DNA of 11,219 nt from NCBI RefSeq assembly GCF_028209625.1, contig NZ_JAQLDU010000027.1:1-11219 (forward strand), in the 5' to 3' direction. The translations under genes and the position numbers were made by a program. The stretch is from Collinsella aerofaciens. GTDB taxonomy: Bacteria > Actinomycetota > Coriobacteriia > Coriobacteriales > Coriobacteriaceae. The notes below the pieces were generated by a model. The model did not search any database. It saw only the letters and a list, made by a program, of their open reading frames with translations, and was not told the DNA's origin. Of this stretch, positions 1 to 7,032 are shown one piece after another (the first letter of the stretch is position 1; the number at the start of each line of letters is the position of its first letter).

Positions 1-299
1 TGGCCGCGGATGCCTGCCTCGGCGATGTACTGGTCGGTGAACTCGGCGCGGGCGCCGGGGACCTGGTCGAACACCTCCGCGACGAGGTTCTCGAGGTAGA
101 GGACCTCCACGCCCTGGTCCCTCAGGATCTGGGCGAAGGTGTCGTGCTCCTGCTGTGCGACCTCCAGGAACGGGACGTCGTCGAACAGGAGTCGCTCGAG
201 CTCGTCGGGCGGCAGGTTGAGGAGCTCGTCGCCGGGACGGTGCAGGCAGACCTTCCTGAGCTTGCCGATCTCGGAAGGCACGTGCAGACCTTTCGTCAT
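1..299 (-). CDS. arcA: Arginine deiminase, N-terminal part (runs off the left edge)
   Basis: The first 99 residues read [17 protein letters not shown] and continue with [20 protein letters not shown], the highly recognisable N-terminus of bacterial arginine deiminase. By family knowledge this enzyme hydrolyses arginine to citrulline and ammonia, the first step of the cytoplasmic ADI pathway, which yields ATP through carbamate kinase. The rest of the gene, including the catalytic Cys near the C-terminus, lies outside the window. The ATG at 297-299 is supported by family alignment from memory. Upstream on the minus strand is a purine-rich stretch AAAGGTAGGAGG, but its AGGAGG ends only 2 nt before the ATG, so the pairing SD may be AAAGG further up. 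The gene is divergent from ppk and preceded by an AT-rich region with a candidate promoter at 498-526. No frame disruption is seen in the visible part. Confidence 0.93.
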   Translation of the reverse strand, partial: MTKGLHVPSEIGKLRKVCLHRPGDELLNLPPDELERLLFDDVPFLEVAQQEHDTFAQILRDQGVEVLYLENLVAEVFDQVPGARAEFTDQYIAEAGIRG

Positions 300-497
300 G
301 GCCTCCTACCTTTCTTTCGGGCCTTACTGGCCGAATGTATCAGCGCCCCTCCATATGAGACGCTGCTTGCTGACAGCTCTAGTTATATCCAAAAATCAGC
401 CGCAATTCCACCTCGCCCCCGAACGGTCAACAAAGTGCGATGAACGGTATATCGCATGTGATTCCCCCATGATGTACTTCGGCGTTCTAAAGTAACT

Positions 498-526
498 TTT
501 CTAAGGTAAACGCTCTTTTTTCTCAA
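498..526 (-). promoter_or_regulatory. Candidate sigma-70-type promoter for arcA
   Basis: On the minus strand TTGAGA (521-526) is followed after 17 nt by TAGAAA (498-503). The -35 box matches 5/6 and the -10 box 4/6 of the consensus, with ideal spacing. Transcription would start near 491 and leave a leader of about 190 nt before the arcA ATG. An alternative -10 (TATAAC, 382-387) lies closer to the gene but lacks a good -35. Confidence 0.45.
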
Positions 527-535
527 AAATCATTC

Positions 536-570
536 GCAATTACAACTCCAATCTTTCGATTAGGAATTGC
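536..570. repeat. Imperfect hairpin in the arcA-ppk intergenic region
   Basis: GCAATT (536-541) pairs with AATTGC (565-570). Inside it CC (548-549) pairs with GG (563-564) and AATC (550-553) with GATT (558-561), around a TTTC loop. This gives 12 bp with a 6-nt bulge on one side and 1 nt on the other. There is no U-tract, so it is not an obvious terminator. It lies just upstream of the arcA -35 (in minus orientation), so a regulatory DNA site or leader structure is possible. Confidence 0.35.
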
Positions 571-593
571 ATATCTAAAACGGTTTTATGTAT
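571..593. promoter_or_regulatory. Operator-like dyad centred on TAAAACGGTTTTA
   Basis: TAAAAC (576-581) and GTTTTA (583-588) form a perfect dyad around a single central G at 582. The flanking ATA (571-573) and TAT (591-593) extend the symmetry, so 9 of 11 position pairs match. A weak plus-strand promoter, TTGCAT (567-572), 18 nt, TATATA (591-596), would carry this dyad in its spacer, which is a typical repressor position. The dyad also contains one of the AACGGT hexamers. Confidence 0.4.
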
Positions 594-661
594 ATAAATG
601 ACGCTTGTTCGTGTTTCTGTCTGTATTCGATGATATTCAGCTACCTATCATTCTTATTCAC

Positions 662-720
662 ATATACTCACCAGTTGAGTGAGGATATAGACCGTTTTTT
701 TCACAACGTGACGGGCGTCA
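662..720. promoter_or_regulatory. Two further short dyads upstream of ppk
   Basis: ACTCA (666-670) pairs with TGAGT (676-680) across 5 nt, flanked by ATAT at 662-665 and 685-688. TGACG (709-713) pairs with CGTCA (716-720) across 2 nt. A run of seven T (695-701) follows the first dyad after the ACCGTT hexamer. Either dyad could be a protein site. Terminator function is unlikely because no plus-strand gene precedes them. The rest of 300-853 holds no convincing gene: a 53-codon frame at 588-749 has no SD. Confidence 0.3.
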
Positions 721-827
721 GCTCTATGGCTTGTCAGCGTAAGAAGTAGGTAAAGATACCGTTCACGCGATACGTCCGTGCCATAGGTCGACTAAATTGA
801 GACAATAGTGAATAGTGTTAGGCAACC

Positions 828-842
828 GTCCCCTGCGGGGAC
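828..842 (+). promoter_or_regulatory. Small perfect hairpin in the ppk translation initiation region
   Basis: GTCCCC (828-833) pairs perfectly with GGGGAC (837-842) around a TGC loop. The 3' arm contains the G-rich GGGGA (837-841) that ends 12 nt before the ATG at 854. The only other SD-like sequence is GAACGGA (844-850), 9 nt before the ATG at 860. The hairpin could limit ribosome loading. If translation instead starts at the GTG at 815, the hairpin lies inside the coding sequence. Confidence 0.35.
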
Positions 843-853
843 TGAACGGACAG

Positions 854-3262
854 ATGCATATGCCGAGCAAAATCGAAAAAAAGCAAGCCGCCGCAAAGCT
901 GCGCAAACCGCCGCGCGACTTCTCGTACACGCAGAACCGAGAGCTCAGCTGGCTGCGCTTTGACAACCGTGTGCTTGACGAAGCCTTCGACGAGACCGTT
1001 CCGCTGTTCGAGCGTCTAAAGTTCGTGTCGATTTTCGAGTCCAACCTCGACGAGTTTCTCATGGTGCGCGTGGGCGGCCTGTCCGATCTGGCAGAGCTCA
1101 AAAAACAGCCTGTCGACAACAAGAGCAATATGACCGCCTCCGAACAGGTCGATGCCGTCATGGCCGAAATGCCCGGGCTCCTTACCCGATGGGAGTCCAT
1201 CTTTAAGAGCATCGAGGGCAAGCTCGACGCCCTGGGCGTTCACCGCGCGCGTGCCGATTCGCTTACGCCCGAGGAGCGCACCTTTGTAACCCGCTACTTC
1301 CAGGCCTACGTGTCGCCGGTCATCTCACCGCTGGTGATTGACCCGCGCCACCCCTTCCCCAACCTGCGCAACGGCGCACTCTACCTGGCCTGCGGCCTGG
1401 ACGGCGTCACCGACGAGGAAAGTCTGCTGGGCCTAATCGAGATTCCCGCCTCGATGAACCGCGTGGTCGAGATCCCCTCGCCCGCCGGCACCTACTCCTA
1501 CATTCTGCTCGAGGACGTCATCCTCGCCTGCCTGGACAGCTGCTTTGGCTCCTATAAGCCGCTCGACCGCGCGCTCATCCGCGTCACCCGCAACGCCGAC
1601 ATCGATCCGGACGGCGAGGGCGTCGAGGAGGAAGAGGACTACCGCCAGCACATGAAGCGCATCCTCAAGAAGCGCCTGCGTCTGCAGCCGGTAGTGCTCG
1701 CGGTCTCGGGGTCGCTCGAGAAGGCGACGCTCAAGACCATCCGCAAGGCGCTCGAGCTTTCTCGCCGCTCGGTCTTTACCTGCGATATCCCGCTCGACCT
1801 GGGCTACGTCTTCGGCATTGAGGGCAAGATTCCCGAGCATCTACGCAACGAGCTCCTCTTTACGCCGTTTAAGCCTCAGCCCAACCCCACCATCGACATG
1901 TCCCGCTCCATTCGCGAGCAGGTGCTGCAGGGCGACAAGTTGCTCTTTTACCCCTACGAGGCCATGAATCCGTTCCTGGACCTGGTACACGAGGCCGCAT
2001 ACGACCCCGAGTGCATCTCGCTGCGTATCACGCTCTACCGCGTGGCCAAGCAGAGTCGTCTGTGCGAGTCGTTGATTGACGCCGCCGAGAACGGCAAAGA
2101 GGTCACGGTGCTCATGGAGCTCCGCGCGCGCTTTGACGAGCAAAATAACATCGAGTGGGCAGAGCGTCTGGAAGAAGCGGGCTGCACCGTCATCTATGGC
2201 TCCGAGGGCTTTAAATGCCACTCAAAGATCTGCCAGCTCACCTATCGCGAGGGCATGGCGCTCACTCGACTCACGCTTTTGGGCACCGGTAACTTTAACG
2301 AGAAGACGGCCAAGCTCTACAGCGACTTTATGCTCATGACCGCCCATCCCGGCATCGGCGAAGACGCCAACCTGTTCTTCCGCAACCTGTCGCTGGGCAA
2401 CCTGCGCGGCGACTACCGCTTTTTGGGCGTGGCGCCCGTCGGTCTCAAGCCGCTCATCATGCGCGGTCTGGACCGCGAGATCCAACGTGCGCTCGCCGGC
2501 GAGCCCGCCCGCGTGTTCTTTAAGCTCAACTCGCTGACCGACCGCGAGGTCATCGACAAGATCGCCGAGGCATCGTGTGCCGGCGTGCGCGTGGACATGA
2601 TCATCCGCGGCATCTCGTGCCTGAAGCCCAACATTGCGGGCAAGACCGAAAACGTGCACGTACGTTCTATCGTCGGACGTTTCTTGGAGCACGCGCGTGT
2701 CTATGCCTTCGGCGTGGACTCGGACATGATCTACCTGAGTTCTGCCGACATGATGACGCGCAACACCGAGCATCGCGTAGAGATCGCCTTCCCCGTGCTC
2801 GACCCCACCTGCCGCGCGCTGGTGCACGAGTACATGGGCGTGCAGCTGCGCGACAACGTGAAGGCACGTAGCCTGACGAGCGACGGCACCTGGGTTCCCG
2901 TAGAGCGAAAAGAGGGTGAGAAGCCCTTTAACTCGCAGGAAGCCCTGCTGGAGCGTGCCTACCGCAACGCCGAGGCCGCGCCCGAGCCCGTCATTGAGGC
3001 AAAGCCCGCCCCTGCTCCTAAGCCGCAGCCGGCCACACCCGAGGTTCAGAAGGTCCAGGCGACCGTCATTGAGCCCGAGCCCGCACCTGCACCTCAGCCC
3101 GAGCCGCAGGCAGCTAAGCCCGCACCCGAGACGAGCGCCCGTCGCGATAAGCCCGCCGGCAAGACCAAGGCCATCGAGCGCCATCGCCCCGGTCGTGTGC
3201 GCATGGGCCTGGGCCTGATCGGCCTGGGTCTTAAGACGCTCATTACCGGTAAGACGAAATAG
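854..3262 (+). CDS. ppk: Polyphosphate kinase 1 with a long Pro/Ala/Glu-rich C-terminal tail
   Basis: PPK1 reversibly transfers the ATP gamma-phosphate to polyphosphate. From the ATG at 854 the protein has 802 residues. N-terminal motif YTQNRELSWLRFDNRVL is at 25-41 and RHPFPNL near 165. The FKCHSK segment carries the presumed autophosphorylated His at about 456, followed by GTGNFNEKTAKLYSDF near 477. FLEHARVYAFG carries the second conserved His near 613, and SSADMMTRNTEHRVE starts near 629. The catalytic body ends near 700. Residues about 707-802 are an extra tail of Pro/Ala/Glu/Lys repeats ending in a basic, Gly/Leu-rich segment (RVRMGLGLIGLGLKTL); E. coli PPK, at about 690 residues, lacks this. 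Start choice is uncertain among GTG 815, ATG 854 and ATG 860. I prefer 854/860 because the 815 extension holds a hairpin and no family motif. A strong terminator follows, so the gene is probably monocistronic. Confidence 0.95.
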   Translation: MHMPSKIEKKQAAAKLRKPPRDFSYTQNRELSWLRFDNRVLDEAFDETVPLFERLKFVSIFESNLDEFLMVRVGGLSDLAELKKQPVDNKSNMTASEQVDAVMAEMPGLLTRWESIFKSIEGKLDALGVHRARADSLTPEERTFVTRYFQAYVSPVISPLVIDPRHPFPNLRNGALYLACGLDGVTDEESLLGLIEIPASMNRVVEIPSPAGTYSYILLEDVILACLDSCFGSYKPLDRALIRVTRNADIDPDGEGVEEEEDYRQHMKRILKKRLRLQPVVLAVSGSLEKATLKTIRKALELSRRSVFTCDIPLDLGYVFGIEGKIPEHLRNELLFTPFKPQPNPTIDMSRSIREQVLQGDKLLFYPYEAMNPFLDLVHEAAYDPECISLRITLYRVAKQSRLCESLIDAAENGKEVTVLMELRARFDEQNNIEWAERLEEAGCTVIYGSEGFKCHSKICQLTYREGMALTRLTLLGTGNFNEKTAKLYSDFMLMTAHPGIGEDANLFFRNLSLGNLRGDYRFLGVAPVGLKPLIMRGLDREIQRALAGEPARVFFKLNSLTDREVIDKIAEASCAGVRVDMIIRGISCLKPNIAGKTENVHVRSIVGRFLEHARVYAFGVDSDMIYLSSADMMTRNTEHRVEIAFPVLDPTCRALVHEYMGVQLRDNVKARSLTSDGTWVPVERKEGEKPFNSQEALLERAYRNAEAAPEPVIEAKPAPAPKPQPATPEVQKVQATVIEPEPAPAPQPEPQAAKPAPETSARRDKPAGKTKAIERHRPGRVRMGLGLIGLGLKTLITGKTK

Positions 3263-3264
3263 TC

Positions 3265-3289
3265 GTTTGTAGAAGCAGTTTGTAGAAGC
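3265..3289. repeat. Tandem 12-nt repeat after the ppk stop
   Basis: GTTTGTAGAAGC occurs at 3265-3276 and again at 3278-3289, separated by a single A. The second copy runs into the 5' arm of the terminator. It looks like a slippage duplication with no evident function. Confidence 0.6.
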
Positions 3290-3329
3290 GCCCCGCATTT
3301 GAGGAAAGCCTCGGATGCGGGGCGCTTTT
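3286..3329 (+). terminator. Rho-independent terminator of ppk
   Basis: A 13-bp perfect stem pairs 3286-3298 with 3315-3327 (core GCGCCCCGCAT / ATGCGGGGCGC). It is topped by a second pairing, GAGG (3301-3304) with CCTC (3309-3312), and followed by TTTT (3326-3329). The arm starts 23 nt after the ppk stop. It insulates ppk from the methyltransferase gene, whose start lies 47 nt further on. Confidence 0.9.
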
Positions 3330-3376
3330 CCCTGATACCATGGTTGCGGACAACAACGCGAATGACGGGCAGGAAT

Positions 3377-4690
3377 ATGAAGCTCAATATAGAATCGATG
3401 ACCTACGGCGCCGACGGGCTGGCGCACGCCGACAACGGCAAGGCCGTCTTTGTGCAGGGCGCCGTGGCAGGCGACACCGTCGAGGCCGAGATCGTGCAGG
3501 ACGGCAAGTCGTTTATGCGCGCCCGCGGCACCGAGATTCTGGAGCCGAGCCCCGATCGAATTCAGCCTCCCTGCCCCTTCGTGGGCATCTGCGGTGGCTG
3601 CTCGTGGGGCAACCTCTCACGCACCGCTCAGCTTGCCGCCAAGGAGCAAAACCTGCGCTCCACGCTCGAGCGCATCGGCAAGTTCACCCCTGAGCAAGTC
3701 GACGAGCTGGTGCAGCCCATCCGCCACACCAAGGACGATTGGGGCTACCGCAATAAAATTGAGCTCGAACCGACCGTTGTAAACGGCCGCGTGCGTCTTG
3801 GCATGCACGGCGTCGATCCCAGCAAGATCGTGACCGTCGATTCGTGCCCGCTGTTCGATAAGCGCTTTCCCAAGGCGCTCAAATCGGTCGTCGGCGCGCT
3901 TAACTATCTGAGCGGCAGCCACGACCTGGGCTTGGAGCGCGTGGGCATTCGCGCCTCGCGTCGCACCAAGGCGCTCGAGGTCGCGCTCTGGACGCCCACG
4001 GGGTCGTTTCCGCGCTCGCAAGTCTCGCGCGTGCTGGCAGACGCCGCACACCCCACGAGCATAGTGCGCGTTATGAGCAAGGGTGAGAAGAAGGCCCGCC
4101 GCGTCTCCAAGGTTGAGATGCTCGCCGGCGAGGGCTCCTGGACCGAGAACATCGCCGACGGCCAGATGCGCCTTTCGGCCCCGTCGTTTTTCCAGGTCAA
4201 CACAAAGGGTGCCGAGATTTTGATCGAGCTTGTCATGGAGGCGCTCGACCCGCAGGAAGACGAACTTGCCGTGGACCTGTATTGCGGAGCTGGAACCTTC
4301 ACCCTGCCGCTCGCCCGCCGCTGCGACTTTGTTGCCGCCGTCGAGGCCTACGGCCCGGCCGTGCGCGACCTGCGCCGTAATCTGGAGATCAACAAACTCG
4401 ATAACGTCGACGTCATCGGCGGCGACGCGGTGCGCGAGTTCCCCGATCAGGACGCCGATGTCCTGGTGGTCGACCCGCCGCGTGCAGGCCTCGCCCCCGA
4501 GGCGATCGACCTTATCGCCAGCACGAGTGCCCGCGATATCGCCTATGTGAGCTGCGACCCGGCCACCCTGGCGCGCGATCTCAAACGCTTTGTCGAAGAA
4601 GGCACCTTCTCCCCCGTAAAGATCACGCCAGTTGACCTGTTCCCGCAAACCTTCCACTGCGAAACCGTCGTCCACCTTAGGCGCAACTAG
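3377..4690 (+). CDS. TRAM-domain 23S rRNA/tRNA (uracil-C5)-methyltransferase, RlmD/RlmC/TrmA superfamily
   Basis: This 437-residue class I SAM-dependent RNA methyltransferase belongs to the RumA/RlmCD group, which makes 5-methyluridine in 23S rRNA or tRNA. An N-terminal TRAM domain (about 1-58, MKLNIESMTYGADGLAHADN) is followed by a 4Fe-4S motif, C66-x5-C72-x2-C75, with the fourth Cys probably C157 in VDSCPLF. The SAM-binding motif VDLYCGAGTFTLPLA is near 299 and DPPRAG at 366-371. The catalytic Cys is C393 in YVSCDPATLARDL, and the general-base Glu E429 lies in FHCETVVHL. All key residues are present. The open frame extends upstream to 3299 and also offers an ATG at 3362, but family proteins start at the TRAM domain, so ATG 3377 is chosen. 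The SD is weak (GACGGG, 8 nt upstream, or CAGGA, very close). The exact target uridine cannot be read from the sequence. Confidence 0.93.
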   Translation: MKLNIESMTYGADGLAHADNGKAVFVQGAVAGDTVEAEIVQDGKSFMRARGTEILEPSPDRIQPPCPFVGICGGCSWGNLSRTAQLAAKEQNLRSTLERIGKFTPEQVDELVQPIRHTKDDWGYRNKIELEPTVVNGRVRLGMHGVDPSKIVTVDSCPLFDKRFPKALKSVVGALNYLSGSHDLGLERVGIRASRRTKALEVALWTPTGSFPRSQVSRVLADAAHPTSIVRVMSKGEKKARRVSKVEMLAGEGSWTENIADGQMRLSAPSFFQVNTKGAEILIELVMEALDPQEDELAVDLYCGAGTFTLPLARRCDFVAAVEAYGPAVRDLRRNLEINKLDNVDVIGGDAVREFPDQDADVLVVDPPRAGLAPEAIDLIASTSARDIAYVSCDPATLARDLKRFVEEGTFSPVKITPVDLFPQTFHCETVVHLRRN

Positions 4691-4754
4691 CCACTTAATC
4701 ATTGCTCAGAAAAATCATTGGGAAATCGAGCGTGGCAAGCGGAGGTCTTCGGGG

Positions 4755-4790
4755 TATAAGACGGCTAATTGTATGCCGCCTATGAAAGGA
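4755..4790 (+). promoter_or_regulatory. Candidate -10 box and SD of the DJ-1/maf operon
   Basis: In the 106-nt gap after the methyltransferase, TATAAG (4755-4760) is a plausible -10, with the poor -35 candidate TGGCAA at 4733-4738 (spacer 16). AAAGGA (4785-4790) is a good SD, 6 nt before the ATG at 4797. No terminator hairpin is evident after the methyltransferase, so read-through into this operon is also possible. Confidence 0.35.
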
Positions 4791-4796
4791 ACCCTC

Positions 4797-5339
4797 ATGC
4801 CCAGCGTTGCCGTTCTCGCCGCCGATGGCTTTGAAACTATTGAATGCCTGACCATGGTCGATGTCATGCGTCGCGGCGGCGTGCGCGCCACGCTTGTCTC
4901 GATCATGCCCACGCGCGAGGTCGTAAGCTCGCTGCAGATTCCCGTGACCTGCGATGCGCTCTTTGACGAGATCAACTTTGACGAGTACGACTGCGTCGTG
5001 CTACCTGGCGGCCTGCCCGGCGCCACCAACCTGCGTGCCGACCAGCGCGTCTGCGACGTGGTCTGCGAGTTCGCCGCCGCCAAACACGTCGCCGCCATCT
5101 GCGCCGCCCCGTTTATCCTGGGTGAGCTCGACCTGCTCGAGGGGCGCCACGCCACGTGCTTCCCTGGCTTTGAGAAGAGCTTCCCCGAAGGCACCTATAC
5201 CGGCGAGAAGGTTACGCAAGACGGCAACATCATCACCGCCAGCGGCATGGCCCAGTCGCTCCCCTTTGCGCTTGAGCTGCTGCGCACGCTCGCCGGCGAC
5301 AAGGCTGTCGAGAAGGTTGCCGAGGGCATTCAGCTATGA
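4797..5339 (+). CDS. DJ-1/PfpI (YajL-like) family protein
   Basis: The 180-residue protein has the size and full motif set of the DJ-1/ThiJ/PfpI family. The start MPSVAVLAADGFETIE places the family Glu at E16. LPGGLPGATNL lies near 69-79, the nucleophile elbow AAICAAPFIL carries Cys102, and GMAQSLPFALELL is near the C-terminus. Members such as YajL and human DJ-1 act on glyoxal adducts or protect thiols in the cytoplasm; the deglycase activity itself is debated, so the substrate here is open. The ATG at 4797 has SD AAAGGA 6 nt upstream. An in-frame extension back to 4632 overlaps the methyltransferase and is not credible. Its TGA overlaps the maf start (ATGA), implying translational coupling and a shared house-keeping role. 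Confidence 0.92.
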   Translation: MPSVAVLAADGFETIECLTMVDVMRRGGVRATLVSIMPTREVVSSLQIPVTCDALFDEINFDEYDCVVLPGGLPGATNLRADQRVCDVVCEFAAAKHVAAICAAPFILGELDLLEGRHATCFPGFEKSFPEGTYTGEKVTQDGNIITASGMAQSLPFALELLRTLAGDKAVEKVAEGIQL

Positions 5340-5917
5340 TTTTGGCCTCGCAATCACCGCGCCGCATCGAGCTGATGCGCGAGGCGGGCTATGACATTCG
5401 CATCATTCCTGCCGATATCGACGAAACGCCATTTGATGGCGAGGCCCCGCTTACGCTCGTTGAACGCTTAGCACGCGCCAAAGCCGCCGCCGTTGCCGCC
5501 GAGCATGCCGAGCCCAATGAGCTGACGGTCGCGGCCGACACCATCGTCACCTTTGACGGCAAGATTATGGGCAAGCCGGCAACCGAGGACGAGGCGCGCG
5601 CCATGCTCCGTGAGCTTTCGGGCCGCACGCACCAGGTCGCAACCGGCGTCTGCATCGTTAAGGCAGGCGATACGGCCGCCCCGCATGCCGCCGAGAGCCT
5701 GTCCTTTGTCGATGTGACCGACGTGACGTTCTACGAGCTCAGCGACGAGCAGATCGAGCACTACGTCGCCTCGGGTGAGCCCATGGACAAGGCCGGCGCC
5801 TACGGCATTCAGGGCACAGGAGGACGCATGCTCGTGCACGATATTTCGGGCGACTTCTATAACGTGGTGGGCCTACCCATCGCCCGCGTCGCGCGCGCGA
5901 TTCAAAAACTCTCGTAA
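5336..5917 (+). CDS. maf: Maf family nucleoside triphosphate pyrophosphatase (dTTP/UTP type)
   Basis: The 193-residue protein begins with the Maf signature MILASQSPRRIELM. It continues with AADTIVTFDGKIMGKP (Asp68 and Lys80 at the active site), LSGRTHQVATGV (about 94-104), SGEPMDKAGAYGIQGTGG and the C-terminal GDFYNVVGLPI. Maf enzymes hydrolyse non-canonical or excess nucleotides to the monophosphate and PPi; the GRTHQVATGV form resembles the YhdE-like dTTP/UTP branch rather than the m7GTP branch. The start codon overlaps the DJ-1 stop by 4 nt, and no independent SD is needed. Length and motifs are intact. The pairing of a nucleotide sanitizer with a DJ-1 protein suggests joint damage control, which is inference. 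Confidence 0.94.
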   Translation: MILASQSPRRIELMREAGYDIRIIPADIDETPFDGEAPLTLVERLARAKAAAVAAEHAEPNELTVAADTIVTFDGKIMGKPATEDEARAMLRELSGRTHQVATGVCIVKAGDTAAPHAAESLSFVDVTDVTFYELSDEQIEHYVASGEPMDKAGAYGIQGTGGRMLVHDISGDFYNVVGLPIARVARAIQKLS

Positions 5918-5925
5918 TTGCATCT

Positions 5926-5957
5926 GGCGCTGGGTATCCCCCGGCGCCTACAATTTT
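5926..5957 (+). terminator. Probable terminator after maf
   Basis: GGCGCTGGG (5926-5934) pairs with CCCGGCGCC (5940-5948), 9 bp with one G-U and a 5-nt loop, starting 8 nt after the maf stop. The tail is TACAATTTT, only partly T-rich. TACAAT (5949-5954) could instead be the -10 of a promoter for the next gene, although no good -35 lies 16-18 nt upstream. Both roles may coexist. Confidence 0.5.
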
Positions 5958-6018
5958 GGCGTACCGTACGGATCCCGACCGGGCACAAGGCGCGGCGGAA
6001 AACCGATAGGAGTTAAAC

Positions 6019-7020
6019 ATGGATACACTGCTCGAGGCCATTGACGTCTGCGATGTCGATGGCTTTTGCTATGGCAACTATACGGACGAGGAGGCCGGCA
6101 CCGGTTGCACCGTAATCGTGGCACCCGAGGGCGCCACCGGCGGCGTTGACGTTCGCGGCGGTGCTCCAGCATCGCGCGAAACCGACCTGCTGCGACCCGA
6201 GAACACCGTCGACAAGGTCCACGCCGTCTGCCTTTCGGGTGGATCGGCCTTTGGCCTCGAGGCTGCAAGCGGCGTCGCTCGCGAGCTTGAGGGCCGCGGC
6301 ATCGGCCTTCCCGTCGGCCCCACGCAGGTGCCTATCGTATGCTCGAGCTGTATCTTCGACCTCGCCTTTGGTAACCCCACCGTTCGCCCCGACATTGAGG
6401 CCGGCATCGCCGCCGTGCGCGAAGCACTCGACAACACCCCCACCACGCTCGAGCAGGGCAATGTAGGTGCCGGCACAGGCGCCACCGTCGGAAAGCTCAT
6501 GGGGCCCACCACCTGCATGAAAGCCGGCCTTGGCGCTGCCGCCGTGGCGCTCGGTCCCGTTAAGGTAGGCGCCGTGGTTTCGGTCAACGCCTGCGGCAAC
6601 GTGGTCGACCCCTTCACCGGCGAGTGGGTCGCCGGCATGCGCGCCGCCGCCGATAGCGACCAGATTATCGACATGGAGCTCGCAGCCTTTGCCGCCGCCG
6701 GATCCATGCAGATGCCGCTCGACCGCACCAACACCACCATCAGCTGCATCGTCACCAACGTGGAACTTACTAAGGCACAAGCTACCAAGGTCTCCCAGAT
6801 GGCCGCAGACGCCTACGCACACGCCATCCGTCCCACGCACACCACCAACGACGGCGACACCATCTACACCCTCGCCAGCGGCAAACTGGGCGCCCAGGCA
6901 AGCGCCGCCGTTCCCCTAGACCTGCTGGGCATGCTCGCCGTAAGGGCCCTGCAAACCGCCATCGTAAACGGAGCCAAAACCGCCAAAACCTCCCACGGCA
7001 TCCCCGGCGCCGCTAAGTAG
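6019..7020 (+). CDS. P1 family peptidase (DmpA/BapA-like, self-processing N-terminal nucleophile fold)
   Basis: The 333-residue protein matches the P1/S58 peptidase family of DmpA aminopeptidases and beta-peptidyl aminopeptidases. By family knowledge these are made as a proenzyme, cleave themselves once, and use the freed Ser/Thr as nucleophile. Visible motifs are VCLSGGSAFGLEAASGV (about 70-86), GNVGAGTGATVGKL (about 148-160), NACGNVVDP (190-198), and the presumed cleavage region DRTNTTISCIVTN with N238-T239. TKAQATKVSQMAADAYAHAI and HTTNDGDTIYTLASG (274-288) follow. DmpA has Ser at the cleavage position; Thr is expected to work chemically. AGGAG (6008-6012) lies 6 nt before the ATG. No signal peptide is seen, so it is probably cytoplasmic. 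Substrate is unknown. Element E1 begins 13 nt after the stop. Confidence 0.9.
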   Translation: MDTLLEAIDVCDVDGFCYGNYTDEEAGTGCTVIVAPEGATGGVDVRGGAPASRETDLLRPENTVDKVHAVCLSGGSAFGLEAASGVARELEGRGIGLPVGPTQVPIVCSSCIFDLAFGNPTVRPDIEAGIAAVREALDNTPTTLEQGNVGAGTGATVGKLMGPTTCMKAGLGAAAVALGPVKVGAVVSVNACGNVVDPFTGEWVAGMRAAADSDQIIDMELAAFAAAGSMQMPLDRTNTTISCIVTNVELTKAQATKVSQMAADAYAHAIRPTHTTNDGDTIYTLASGKLGAQASAAVPLDLLGMLAVRALQTAIVNGAKTAKTSHGIPGAAK

Positions 7021-7032
7021 TCTCGCTCGACC

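Larger units (their letters stand above)
421..765. promoter_or_regulatory. Cluster of AACGGT/ACCGTT motifs between arcA and ppk
   Basis: The 7-mer GAACGGT occurs at 421-427 and 442-448, in the same orientation and 21 nt apart (two helical turns), and as its complement ACCGTTC at 759-765. The core hexamer also occurs at 579-584 (AACGGT, inside a dyad) and 691-696 (ACCGTT). The inverted 10-mer pair TGAACGGTAT (441-450) and ATACCGTTCA (756-765) brackets the region. This looks like a set of binding sites for one regulator acting on arcA, ppk or both. No regulator can be named. ACCGTTCAC slightly resembles the GTTCA half of actinobacterial PhoP boxes, but the second 11-nt repeat is absent. Confidence 0.45.

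Noticed and set aside
139..495. Plus-strand frames across the left edge
   Set aside because: They are antisense to the clear arginine deiminase coding sequence and show no family motifs.
588..749. 53-codon plus-strand open frame in the AT-rich arcA-ppk gap
   Set aside because: No SD, no recognisable motif, codon use unlike the genes nearby, and it overlaps several candidate regulatory dyads.
2222..3427. Long minus-strand open frame opposite ppk
   Set aside because: It is a composition shadow of the GC-rich ppk gene, with His/Ala/Gly-rich nonsense translation and no SD or family motif.
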